Origin: Anaerolineales bacterium
GTDB taxonomy: Bacteria > Chloroflexota > Anaerolineae > Anaerolineales > Villigracilaceae
Direction: 5' to 3'
Assembly (NCBI GenBank): GCA_025056175.1
Contig: JANWWK010000004.1
Coordinates: 48,436-112,435 of the forward strand
Length of the DNA stretch: 64,000 nt
Position numbers and translations under genes: made by a program. The notes beneath the pieces are model-generated. The model ran no database searches and was not told the DNA's origin. It saw only the letters and a list, made by a program, of their open reading frames with translations. Below, piece after piece: positions 53,535-61,952 of the stretch. Numbering within the stretch: position 1 is the stretch's first letter; the number at the start of each line of letters is the position of its first letter.

Positions 53535-54302
53535 ATGACCCGCCTGCATGTTCTTGACCCACATCCCGCCGGTTCGCCCGCCGTCCTGCTCCTGCATGGA
53601 TTGGGCGCGAACGGTTCGATGTGGACGCTGCAATTCGATGACTTAATCGCTGCCGGGTATCGTCCCCTCGCGCCAGATGCACCCGGTTTTGGCGCTTCGC
53701 CTTACGACGGACGCGGTTGGAACTTTCGGCGCGTGGCTGCCGATTTGGCCGGGTTGCTGCACGAGCTGGATACCGGCCCGGCGCACGTGGTGGGGCTTTC
53801 GATGGGTGGGGTGATTGCCCAACAGTTCGCGCTCGATTTCCCGCATCTGACGCGCAAACTGGTGTTAGTCAGCACCTTCAGCGTGCTGCGTCCGGGCAGT
53901 CTCTCGCAGTGGCTGTATTTTCTCCAGCGCTTGCTGGTGGTTCACCTGGTGGGGCTGCAACAGCAATCGAATCTTGTGGCGCGGCGCGTATTTCCTGCGC
54001 CGGAACAGGAAGCCCTGCGCGAGATGGCTGCTGCCCAGATTGCCCGCGCCGACCCGCGCGCCTATCGCGCTGCCATGCGTCAGCTGGGACTGTTCGATTC
54101 GCGCAGGCGGCTCAAAGAAATTCGCGTCCCTACCCTGGTTGTGACGGGTGGACGTGATACCACTGTCTCCCCTGCGCGGCAAACACTCCTGGCCAATGCC
54201 ATCCCTGGCGCGCGGCAGGTGATACTCTCTGAAGGTGGCCACGCCCTGGCCGTTGACCAGGCTGCAGCCTTCAACCGCGTGTTGCTGGACTTTCTGGCAT
54301 AA
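53535..54302 (+). CDS. Alpha/beta hydrolase
   Basis: Soluble hydrolase of 255 residues with the alpha/beta fold: VLLLHGLGANGSMW (oxyanion HG), APDAPGFGASPYDGRG, nucleophile elbow VGLSMGGVIAQQ, later acid region GGRDTTVSP and the catalytic His in GGHALAVDQ. The family includes esterases and 3-oxoadipate lactonase-like enzymes; the substrate is unknown. It has a short spacer after the tatA terminator. Confidence 0.87.
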   Translation: MTRLHVLDPHPAGSPAVLLLHGLGANGSMWTLQFDDLIAAGYRPLAPDAPGFGASPYDGRGWNFRRVAADLAGLLHELDTGPAHVVGLSMGGVIAQQFALDFPHLTRKLVLVSTFSVLRPGSLSQWLYFLQRLLVVHLVGLQQQSNLVARRVFPAPEQEALREMAAAQIARADPRAYRAAMRQLGLFDSRRRLKEIRVPTLVVTGGRDTTVSPARQTLLANAIPGARQVILSEGGHALAVDQAAAFNRVLLDFLA

Positions 54303-54328
54303 ACTGTCGTTGTTCCGCCTTGTTTGGC

Positions 54329-55684
54329 TCAAACCTGATTCAGGAAGGCTTCCAGTCTTTCTGCTGAGCGACGTGCGTAGGCCGCACCGCGTTCGCGTTT
54401 GCCGCGCGCTTCTTCTTCCAGCGGGGGTAGAATGCCAAAATTGGCTTTCATGGGCTGGAAATCTTTCAGGTCAGCGTGCGTGATATACCAGCATAGTGCG
54501 CCGAGCATCGTCTCGCGCGGCAGTTCCAGCGGCGGCTGGCCGTTGAGCAGACGGGCGGCGTTCCATCCTGCCAGAAGACCGGTGGCGATGTTGCCCATGT
54601 AACCCTCCACACCGGTAATTTGCCCGGCGAAGAACAGGTCTTCGCGGGCGCGCGCTTGCAGCGTGGGATGCAGGAGTTTGGGCGCGGCGATAAACGTATT
54701 GCGGTGCATTTGCCCGTAACGGGCGAATTCTGCCTTTTGCAAACCCGGAATCATGCGGAAAACGCGCCGCTGTTCAGGAAAGGTCAGGTTGGTTTGGAAC
54801 CCGACCATGTTGTAGAGATTGCCGGCCAGGTTATCCTGCCGCAGCTGCACCACCGCATACGGACGGCGCGGCACGCGCGGGTCAGCCAGCCCGACCGGGC
54901 GCATCGGCCCATAGGCCAGCGCTTTCTCACCGCGTGCGGCGATGATTTCCACCGGCAGACAACCTTCAAAAAATTGCCCGGCGCCAGCGCGCACGCCGCT
55001 TTCCAGCGCACGCTCAAACTCCTTGAGCGGAATCCGCTCCGCCGTGCGTAAGGCTTCCACAAAGGCCAGATAATCGCTCTTTTCGTGGAATGGGCAATTG
55101 ATGTAATCGCCGTCCTCCTCGCCTTCACCCCAGCGCGAAGCGCGGTAGGCAATGGACATATCAATCGAAGAAGCCTCTACAATCGGGGCAATCGCATCGA
55201 AAAAGTACAGGTGTTCTTCGCCGCTAAAATGGGCAATTGCTTCAGAAAGACGAGGGGAAGTGAGCGGCCCCGAAGCCACAATGGCCGCTTCAGCAGGAAT
55301 TTCGGTCACCTCCGCGCGCCGGATTTCGATGTTCGGGTGTGCGCTCAGCCGTGTGGTGACTTCTCTGGCAAAGGATTCCCGGTCTACTGCCAAAGCCGAG
55401 CCGGCTGGCAGCGCCGTTTGCTCAGCAATTTCCAGCAGCAGCGACCCCAGCCGGCGCAATTCGGCCTTCAAGACACCCGAAGCGCGGTCGGGCAGGTTCG
55501 AGCCAAGCGAATTCGAGCAGACCAGTTCGGCCAGGTCTCCGCTGACGTGTGCGCCGGTTTCCACATGCGGACGCATTTCGTAGAGATACACGTGAATTCC
55601 GCGTTGGGCGGCTTGCCAGGCGGCCTCCGAGCCGGCCAACCCCCCGCCGATGATAATGAGTTCTTTACGATTAAACCTGTTCAT
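54329..55684 (-). CDS. trmFO: Folate-dependent tRNA m5U54 methyltransferase TrmFO
   Basis: Flavoprotein that methylates uridine-54 in the T-loop of tRNA using methylene-THF, 451 residues. It has the FAD motif [20 protein letters not shown] and YEMRP..., the CSNSLGS segment with a catalytic-loop Cys, [13 protein letters not shown], and [28 protein letters not shown] in the C-terminal part. It is convergent with the alpha/beta hydrolase (26 bp apart) and divergent from the histidine kinase genes. Confidence 0.96.
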   Translation of the reverse strand: MNRFNRKELIIIGGGLAGSEAAWQAAQRGIHVYLYEMRPHVETGAHVSGDLAELVCSNSLGSNLPDRASGVLKAELRRLGSLLLEIAEQTALPAGSALAVDRESFAREVTTRLSAHPNIEIRRAEVTEIPAEAAIVASGPLTSPRLSEAIAHFSGEEHLYFFDAIAPIVEASSIDMSIAYRASRWGEGEEDGDYINCPFHEKSDYLAFVEALRTAERIPLKEFERALESGVRAGAGQFFEGCLPVEIIAARGEKALAYGPMRPVGLADPRVPRRPYAVVQLRQDNLAGNLYNMVGFQTNLTFPEQRRVFRMIPGLQKAEFARYGQMHRNTFIAAPKLLHPTLQARAREDLFFAGQITGVEGYMGNIATGLLAGWNAARLLNGQPPLELPRETMLGALCWYITHADLKDFQPMKANFGILPPLEEEARGKRERGAAYARRSAERLEAFLNQV

Positions 55685-55797
55685 CTTCTTTATACTTCGG
55701 ATAATAGATGTCGGGCAACAGCAGGCATTACTCTGCCCGCTGGTGAAGGACTATTTTACCACCCCAAAAATCTCTCTCGGATTGCGCGTATCTTATG

Positions 55798-55803
55798 TAT
55801 AAT
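55798..55803 (+). promoter_or_regulatory. -10 box, likely leaderless start of kinase operon
   Basis: TATAAT 6 nt before the ATG at 55810. Because it overlaps an upstream in-frame ATG (55795), it argues for the downstream start. Confidence 0.5.
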
Positions 55804-55809
55804 CATCAC

Positions 55810-56985
55810 ATGGCGGAAAATGCGTTGCTTTTGCGTCTGAAAGAAGCCTGCCAACTGACCGATGCCTGCTGGGCAGCCTATACATTTCGAGAGGGGGATG
55901 CCTGGCGGCTGGGCGATACATATCATCTCTCCAGAGCGGCGCAATCCATGTTGTTAGAGTTCCTGAACGAGCCTGCTTCGGCCACCTGGCTGGGTGGCGC
56001 GCTGACGGGGGGACGGGTGCGTTCCCGCAGTCTCTCTGAAAAACTGCCGCTTACCTGCGGCAGGGTTTATGCCTTTCCGGCTGGGGTGATGACCCTGGTG
56101 GTGGTCGGCTGCAAAACCGAACTAGACGCACGCGCGCAACGAATCTGGAAACTGGCGACCCTGAGCGACCCGTTTCCGCCTCCTTCGCCGGGCGAAGTGA
56201 GCCTGCTTCAGCAGACGGTCATCGAATTGCAAAACACTCAGCAGGAGCTGCAGGCGCGCATCAGCGCCCAACGCGAGGCCGAAGCGCGCCTGATTCAGGC
56301 CGCCAAGCTGGCGGCAGTGGGCGAGATGGCTGCCGGTGTAGCGCACGAACTCAATAATCCACTCACGACGGTGGTGGGTTTCACTGAACTGGCGCTGGAA
56401 GAACTGCCGCTCGATTCTCCGCTGCGCCGCGACCTGGAACTTGTGCTGAAAGAATCGCGCCGCGCCCGCAGTGTGGTGCGCCGTCTGCTTGATTTTGCCC
56501 GTCAGGGCGAGACCAGCCGCGTCAAGGCCGACATCAACGAAATTGTTGAAGATGTCATCCTGCTCACCAAGCATCTGATGCAGACCAATAACGTGCAGCC
56601 GGTCATTCGGTTGGGTGAAAACCTGCCCTGGGCTTCGATGGACCGCAATCAGATTAAGCAAGTGGTTATCAACCTGGTCAACAATGCGCTGTATGCCATG
56701 CCTGAAGGCGGATGCCTGGAGGTGGAAACCGCCTGTCAGCCGCGCTATAACCGGCATTGGATTACCTTCTCTGTGCGTGATACGGGGGTAGGCATTCCGC
56801 CGGAGAATTTGCAGCGTATCTTTGAACCATTCTTCACCACCCGCAGCGACCGCGGCGGCACAGGGTTAGGGCTTTCGGTTACCTATGGGATTGTGACCGA
56901 CCACGGTGGCATGATTGAAGTGGAGAGCCAGGTGGGGGCTGGTTCTACCTTCACCGTCTGGCTTCCGTTGGAGGAAACAGCGTGA
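55810..56985 (+). CDS. Sensor histidine kinase
   Basis: Soluble kinase of 391 residues with no membrane segment. The N-terminal part (about 1-150) is an unidentified sensory region; then comes a short coiled coil (QQTVIELQNTQQELQARIS), the H-box GVAHELNNPLTTVVGFTEL with phospho-His, and the HATPase domain (N box QVVINLVNNALYAMP, DTGVGIP, GTGLGLSVTYGI). The start is either 55810 or the in-frame ATG at 55795; the TATAAT between them favours 55810. Its stop overlaps the next gene's GTG, forming an operon of kinase, REC-kinase and response regulator. Confidence 0.9.
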   Translation: MAENALLLRLKEACQLTDACWAAYTFREGDAWRLGDTYHLSRAAQSMLLEFLNEPASATWLGGALTGGRVRSRSLSEKLPLTCGRVYAFPAGVMTLVVVGCKTELDARAQRIWKLATLSDPFPPPSPGEVSLLQQTVIELQNTQQELQARISAQREAEARLIQAAKLAAVGEMAAGVAHELNNPLTTVVGFTELALEELPLDSPLRRDLELVLKESRRARSVVRRLLDFARQGETSRVKADINEIVEDVILLTKHLMQTNNVQPVIRLGENLPWASMDRNQIKQVVINLVNNALYAMPEGGCLEVETACQPRYNRHWITFSVRDTGVGIPPENLQRIFEPFFTTRSDRGGTGLGLSVTYGIVTDHGGMIEVESQVGAGSTFTVWLPLEETA

Positions 56986-58571
56986 CGGCTCCGCGCATTC
57001 TGGTTGTAGATGATGAACCCGGCATCACCCTGCTGTGTGAGCGTCTCCTTACCAGAGCAGGGTTTCAGGTCGTGGCGCACACCGACCCTGCGCTGGCGCT
57101 GGAATTGCTCAAGAAAGAACGTTATGATTTGCTGCTGGTAGATATTCGCATGCCGGAAATCAGCGGTTTTGATGTCGTTCAGCGGGCGCGCGAAACGCAA
57201 GGTGAAATGGCAATTCTGGCAATGACCGGCTTTGGCACGGTCGAGACGGCTATCCAGGCCCTGCGGCGCGGGGTAGATGGGTTGATTCTCAAACCGTTTG
57301 AGAAAGATGAGCTCATTCAGGCCGTTCGGCAGGCGCTGAGTGACAGCCAGCAGAAACAGGATGCCGCTCGTGTACAGGCTCTGCGTCCGCTCTTCAGCGT
57401 CACCGAAACGCTGCTTTCCGAAACCCGCCCCGACCACTTGCTCGAACTCATCCTCGACGTGGTTTCGACCCAGTTGCGCTGCTCGAATGTCGGTTTTTAT
57501 CAGGTCATCGAAAAAGACAATCGCCTGAATCTGCTGGCCGGGCGTGGAAAACTCCTGCCCGATGGCACCGTGAGCGAACACGGTAACCCGGTTGCCCGGG
57601 CTGCTGCGCTCGATGCGCCGGTGTGGGGAGGCATGAATGACCCCCGCCTGAAGCGAGACCTGTATCAGCTGGAATTGAGCAGCATGATGTGTGTGCCAAC
57701 CTCGCTGGTGAACATCTCCTCTGTTTTGTTTGTCGCGCGCGATGCCGGCGAGCCGGTCTTTCGCGAAGCTGACCTGGAAATGTTCCTGATTCTGGCGCGC
57801 CAGGCGACGATTGCGATGGAAAATGCCCGTCTCTATGAAGAACTGCGCGCGTATGTGCGCCGGGTGGAAGAGTCGCAACAGGCTCTGGTGCAGGCCGAAA
57901 AACTCGCTGCCGCAGGCCGTCTGACGGCCTCCATTGCGCACGAAATCAACAACCCCTTGCAGGGCGTGCGGAATTGCTTTCACCTGGCAACACGCGAGGA
58001 CGTTCCCGCCGAAATGCGCCAGAAATATCTGGAAATGACCCAGCAAGAACTCGACCGTTTGATGACCACTGTTCAACGCATGCTGGATTTTTACCGTCCC
58101 AGCGCCGAGTTTAAGCCTGTGCAGGTGCTGGATTTGCTGGAACATGTTCTCAATCTGCTGGGGCCGCAATTACGCGAACGAAACATCCGCGTTACTACCG
58201 CCTGGCCGGCGCGTTTGCCGAGCATCCGCGCCATCAGCAATCAAATCGAACAGGTCTTCATCAACCTGGTCTTGAACGCCTTCGACGCGATGCCTGAAGG
58301 CGGCGAATTGTGGATTAGTATTGCCCAAAAACGAAAGATGATAGAAATCCTGTTTCAGGATACTGGCCCGGGCGTCCCGCCGGAAGTGCGCGCGCACATC
58401 TTTGAGCCGTTCGTCAGCACCAAAGGCAGCGGCACCGGCCTGGGGTTATCGGTCAGTTATGACATTGTTACGGCGCATGGCGGCAAACTTGACCTGCTTC
58501 CCGACCGTAAACCAGGCGCCTGTTTCCGTCTTCTACTTCCAATTCATCCTGCGAGGGAGATGAACGCATGA
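56982..58571 (+). CDS. Receiver-GAF-histidine kinase
   Basis: Kinase of 529 residues with an N-terminal receiver domain (VVDDEPG start, phospho-Asp in LLLVDIRMPEISGF), a GAF-like sensor (about 130-290), a coiled coil and HisKA/HATPase (TASIAHEINNPLQGV; NLVLNAFDAMPEGG; DTGPGVPPE; GTGLGLSVSYDI). It starts with GTG, preceded by GGAGGAAA; the codon overlaps the stop of the upstream kinase. The N-terminal receiver suggests that it takes phosphate from the first kinase, then signals onward to the regulator encoded next. Confidence 0.9.
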   Translation: MTAPRILVVDDEPGITLLCERLLTRAGFQVVAHTDPALALELLKKERYDLLLVDIRMPEISGFDVVQRARETQGEMAILAMTGFGTVETAIQALRRGVDGLILKPFEKDELIQAVRQALSDSQQKQDAARVQALRPLFSVTETLLSETRPDHLLELILDVVSTQLRCSNVGFYQVIEKDNRLNLLAGRGKLLPDGTVSEHGNPVARAAALDAPVWGGMNDPRLKRDLYQLELSSMMCVPTSLVNISSVLFVARDAGEPVFREADLEMFLILARQATIAMENARLYEELRAYVRRVEESQQALVQAEKLAAAGRLTASIAHEINNPLQGVRNCFHLATREDVPAEMRQKYLEMTQQELDRLMTTVQRMLDFYRPSAEFKPVQVLDLLEHVLNLLGPQLRERNIRVTTAWPARLPSIRAISNQIEQVFINLVLNAFDAMPEGGELWISIAQKRKMIEILFQDTGPGVPPEVRAHIFEPFVSTKGSGTGLGLSVSYDIVTAHGGKLDLLPDRKPGACFRLLLPIHPAREMNA

Positions 58572-59281
58572 AAACCAATATCCTTGTTGTTGATGATGAA
58601 CCGGTTGCCCGCCAGTCGCTGAGTGATATTTTGCGGCTGGAAGGCTACAACGTGACTGCCGTCGCCAACGGCGAGCAGGCTGTTGAACACATCCGCAATC
58701 ATGCCGTGGACCTGATTGTGCTGGACCTGAAGATGCCCGGCATGAACGGTCTGGACGTGGTACAGGTGGTGAATCAGATTTCGCCCGATACGCAAATCAT
58801 TTTGCTGACGGCGTTTGGCTCGATGGAATCAGCAGTGGAAGCCCTGCGTCAGCGCGTGCATGATTATCTGCTCAAGCCCGCTTCTCCCAATCAGGTGCTG
58901 GAAAGTGTGCGGCGCGGCCTCGAGCGGCGTGCCGCGCGTCTCAAACAGAAGGAAGGTAAGGAAGAAGTGCAGGTTTTTACCACTTCTGATGGTACCGAAG
59001 TGGACCTGATGCGCCGTACTGTCTCGCGGGGCAACCGTGTCGAATCGCTAACCCCTGCGGAAGGGCATTTGCTGAAAGTTTTTCTGGAAAACGTTGGCAA
59101 AGTCTATTCGCACCGCGAACTCGTCCTGCTGGTGCAGGGGTACGATGTTTCTCAGCGCGAGGCGCAGGAAATTTTGCGCCCTCTGGTCAGCCGCCTGCGC
59201 CACAAACTGGAACCATTCCCGACGCTCTTTCACCGGATTGTCAGCGTGCGCGGCACCGGATATGTCTTCGAGGCCGAATGA
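58568..59281 (+). CDS. OmpR/PhoB-family response regulator
   Basis: Regulator of 237 residues: receiver domain (LVVDDEPVARQSL, phospho-Asp in IVLDLKMPGMNG, Lys in YLLKPASP) and winged-helix DNA-binding domain (LTPAEGHLLKVFLENVGKVYSHREL...RHKLE...IVSVRGTGYVFE). The ATG overlaps the second kinase's stop (ATGA). It is the likely output of the three-gene phosphorelay. Target genes are unknown; the repeat block begins 7 bp after its stop. Confidence 0.92.
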   Translation: MKTNILVVDDEPVARQSLSDILRLEGYNVTAVANGEQAVEHIRNHAVDLIVLDLKMPGMNGLDVVQVVNQISPDTQIILLTAFGSMESAVEALRQRVHDYLLKPASPNQVLESVRRGLERRAARLKQKEGKEEVQVFTTSDGTEVDLMRRTVSRGNRVESLTPAEGHLLKVFLENVGKVYSHRELVLLVQGYDVSQREAQEILRPLVSRLRHKLEPFPTLFHRIVSVRGTGYVFEAE

Positions 59282-59287
59282 TTTGCC

Positions 59288-59470
59288 GGTGGTCAGGCAG
59301 GTTGAAGTCTGGGCGAGGGGTCATATCGCCTTCAGGCGGTTAGACAGGCTGAAGTCTGGGTTACGGCGCTGGTGGTCAGGCAGGTTGAAGTCTGACGACA
59401 GGTAATATCGCCTTGAGGCGCTTAGACAGGCTGAAGCCTGCGTTACAGCGCTGGTGGTCAGGCAGGCGAA
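59288..59470. repeat. 83-bp tandem repeat block with CAGGCTGAAGCCTG-like palindromes
   Basis: Copies begin with GGTGGTCAGGCAGG at 59288, 59371 and 59453 (the third is truncated), so the period is 82-83 bp. Inside each unit are short inverted motifs (CAGGCTGAAGTCTG, CAGGCTGAAGCCTG) that could fold as hairpins. The last copy runs into the end of the convergent LysR gene and supplies its stop codon. Confidence 0.85.
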
Positions 59471-60372
59471 AGATTCCCTTGTTGTGCTTTCTTGACGAAT
59501 TCCCAAAACTCTACCTGCATGCGCGTCAGGGGTTGGCGGCGGTTGCGTGCCATATACAGATTTCGGGTGAGTTTCATTCCCTCCACTTCGACTTCCACCA
59601 GCCGCCCCAGTTCGATGCCGCGCATGGCGGCCAGGCGAGAGATGAAGGCCACGCCGATGCCTTCTTCCACCGCCATGCCAATTGCCTCTGCGTTCCCCAG
59701 CACCATGACCACATTCAACATGTCAGGGGAAATGTCGCATTTCAGCAGGCCGTCGCGCAACACTTCGCGGGTGCCGGCGGCTTCTTCGCGCAGGATGATG
59801 GGCTCATCTAACAGGTCATCGGGGTAGATGCGGCGGTATTGCGCCCAGCGGTGACCGGCAGGTACGACCAGGATGACATCATCCTCGTAAAACTCCTGAT
59901 ATTCCAGGTCGTAGTGTTCGATTAATTTGCTCGAAACGCCTAGCGACACCTCGCCGGAGAGCAATTTGTTCAATACCGACTCGCGGCTGGTCACCAGCAC
60001 GTTGATGCGCACGTGAGGGTATTCGCGCCGGAAGCGGGCTATCAATCCTGGTAAGAGATACTTTCCCGAAGCGGTTGAACAACCGATGGACATTTCTCCC
60101 ACCACTTCGCCATGCAGAGAAAGCATGGTTTGTTCAACACGTTGGGCGTTTGTCAGCAGCTCACGTGCCATCGAAACCAGAACCTGACCGGCTTCGGTCA
60201 ACTGCACGGTGCGACCCTGGCGCAGAAACAGTTGAATCCCCAATTGTTTTTCTAACCCTTGAATTGTCTGACTCACCGCCGGCTGGGTGAGATGTAAACG
60301 CCGCCCTGCCTCACTAAAACTGCCGTGTTCGGCAACGGTCAGAAACACTTTGAGTGCATCCAGGTTCAGCAT
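59458..60372 (-). CDS. LysR-family transcriptional regulator (CysB/CbbR-like)
   Basis: Regulator of 304 residues. N-terminal winged HTH: LDALKVFLTVAEHGSFSEAGRRLHLTQPAVSQTIQGLE; C-terminal periplasmic-binding-like effector domain (about 90-300). It diverges from the cytochrome operon across a 143-bp AT-rich gap, which is the usual place for a LysR target promoter, so it may control that operon (inference). It has TATAAT 7 nt before the ATG (leaderless). The stop codon and last residues lie inside a repeat copy. Confidence 0.92.
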   Translation of the reverse strand: MLNLDALKVFLTVAEHGSFSEAGRRLHLTQPAVSQTIQGLEKQLGIQLFLRQGRTVQLTEAGQVLVSMARELLTNAQRVEQTMLSLHGEVVGEMSIGCSTASGKYLLPGLIARFRREYPHVRINVLVTSRESVLNKLLSGEVSLGVSSKLIEHYDLEYQEFYEDDVILVVPAGHRWAQYRRIYPDDLLDEPIILREEAAGTREVLRDGLLKCDISPDMLNVVMVLGNAEAIGMAVEEGIGVAFISRLAAMRGIELGRLVEVEVEGMKLTRNLYMARNRRQPLTRMQVEFWEFVKKAQQGNLSPA

Positions 60373-60379
60373 GTCTTAA

Positions 60380-60385
60380 ATTATA
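60380..60385 (-). promoter_or_regulatory. -10 box, leaderless start of LysR gene
   Basis: TATAAT on the minus strand, 7 nt before the ATG at 60372, with no Shine-Dalgarno. Confidence 0.55.
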
Positions 60386-60399
60386 GCCCAAAAACAAAA

Positions 60400-60417
60400 C
60401 TTATCGTTTTCCATAAG
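60400..60417. promoter_or_regulatory. Possible LysR-type operator
   Basis: Dyad CTTAT (60400-60404), 8 nt, ATAAG (60413-60417) in the divergent LysR/cytochrome gap. It has the general T-Nx-A dyad form of LysR binding sites. Confidence 0.35.
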
Positions 60418-60481
60418 AAAAGCGAATAACTATAGATTACAAGTATCACTTTCTAATTACAGCGGGGCGAATACAATTTAA

Positions 60482-60499
60482 TTGTGACGCAGTTCACAA
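60482..60499 (+). promoter_or_regulatory. Perfect CRP/FNR-superfamily-type palindrome upstream of cytochrome gene
   Basis: TTGTGA-CGCAGT-TCACAA: both half-sites match the CRP consensus TGTGA-N6-TCACA exactly. It lies 16 bp before the ATG of the cytochrome operon, right before the AAAGGA ribosome site. A candidate -10 (TACAAT, 60472-60477) lies upstream, so binding here would more likely block than activate from that promoter. Confidence 0.6.
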
Positions 60500-60515
60500 G
60501 ATAAAGGATAATCCT

Positions 60516-61919
60516 ATGGTCAAATGGAAGTATTTTGTCACATTCTTGCTCGCTTCGTCGTTCCTGACTGCTTGCGCTGCCCAGGAGATGACGGCGGCGA
60601 CGGCAACTGCACCCACCCACGAAAGTGCTGCGCCTGCTGCTACTCTTTTGCCTGAGCCTGCCCCTGTGGTTGACCATTGTCTGGAATGCCATACTGATAA
60701 GGACAAACTCACCGCACTGGCAAAGGAAGAAGAAACCGGACATAACTCAGAATCCGAAGGGGTTGGCTGAGGGGGCGATGTGGCTCCGTTGGAGCCATGG
60801 GAGAAAGTCTTTATCGCGCGCGATGAATTCCTCGCCACCGCGCACGGGCAGATGGCCTGCACCTATTGTCACGGTGGTCAGCAGTCGCCGGAGATGGAAA
60901 CCGCGCATACCGGCCTGGTGGCCGACCCCAGCGCTAAAGGTGAGACCTGCGCTACCTGTCACGGCGACCAAACCGCGCACTTTGAGAAGAGCCTGCATGT
61001 TTCGCTAGCCGGTTATTGGGACCGGTTGGACGCCCGCAGCGCGCCCGAACACAAGAAAACGCTGGAGAAGATGTTTGGCAATCACTGCGCTTCGTGCCAC
61101 ACCTCGTGCGGTGACTGTCACATCAGCCAGCCCGGTTCGGTGGGGGGCGGGTTTATCGCCGGGCATGTGGTGCAAAAGACGCCTTCGATGAGCCGCAACT
61201 GCACGGCCTGCCATGGCAGCCGCGTGGGCAACGAATATCTCGGCAAGAACGAGGAGATTCCCGGCGATGTTCACTTCCGCCAGGGGCGCATGAATTGCGT
61301 GTCGTGTCATGGCGGGAGCGATATGCACAACTCGGAAGCTGCCTGTACGCAATGTCACGATACCAGCCAGGCGGTTTTCCAGGTGACGAACCGCTATTCG
61401 GGCGCGCAAAGCCCGGCGTGCGAATCATGCCACGAAACGGTCGGCAAGCAGGGTGACGCGGTGACCCAGCACGTCATTCACGGCAATAAACTGGCCTGTC
61501 AGGTCTGCCACTCGGTCTCTTACATGAGTTGCGATGGCTGCCACGTGGCAATCAGCCAGAAGACCGGCAAGCCGTTCTTCAAGACCGAGCGCAGTTACAT
61601 GAGCTTCTTCATTGGTCTGAACCCACAGCCGAACTATCACCGCCCCTATCAGTACGTGGTCTTGCGGCATGTGCCGGCGGCGCCCACTTCGTATCAGTAT
61701 TACGGCGAGAACCTGCTGCCGAACTTCGATGCCTTGCCAACCTGGACGTATGCCACGCCGCACAACATTCAGCGCAAGACGCCGCAGAACGCCTCGTGTA
61801 ACGCCTGCCACGGCAACGACAAAATTTTCCTGACCGCTGATAAGGTCAAACCGGAGGAACTTCAGGCCAACCAGCCTGTGATTGTCCCCGAAGTGCCACC
61901 AGCCATTGGCACTCCGTAA
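60516..61919 (+). CDS. Dodecaheme cytochrome c lipoprotein, candidate selenoprotein (in-frame TGA)
   Basis: Exported multiheme c-type cytochrome, 467 residues if the in-frame TGA at 60768-60770 is read. Signal peptide with lipobox LTAC (Cys20) and a first heme motif CLECH (55-59) lie before the TGA. Eleven more CxxCH motifs follow in the same frame: CTYCH, CATCH, CASCH, CGDCH, CTACH, CVSCH, CTQCH, CESCH, CQVCH, CDGCH and CNACH. The downstream part alone has no signal peptide, so it could not be exported for heme attachment. A hairpin directly after the TGA (60781-60797) fits a bacterial SECIS, giving Sec at residue 85 (EGVG-U-GGD). A nonsense mutation or sequencing error (TGG to TGA) is the alternative. 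It is followed by a tetra-rhodanese lipoprotein. Confidence 0.75.
60771..60797 (+). promoter_or_regulatory. Candidate bacterial SECIS element
   Basis: Stem TGGCTCC (60781-60787) with GGAGCCA (60791-60797), 7 Watson-Crick pairs extendable by two wobbles, apical loop GTT. The loop starts 17 nt after the TGA, and G is its first base, both as described for bacterial SECIS hairpins. Confidence 0.5.
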
Positions 61920-61952
61920 ACTTGTATCGCCTTCTGATAAAGGAGAAGAAAA

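Noticed and set aside
55795..55810. Upstream ATG at 55795 as start of the first sensor kinase
   Set aside because: It would overlap the TATAAT that is well placed to start transcription at the second ATG, and it adds only five residues (MYNHH) of no clear value. It remains possible.
60780..61919. Independent cytochrome gene starting from GTG after the TGA
   Set aside because: It would lack a signal peptide, so heme attachment outside the membrane would fail, and the frame is identical to the upstream lipoprotein start. A single read-through gene explains more.
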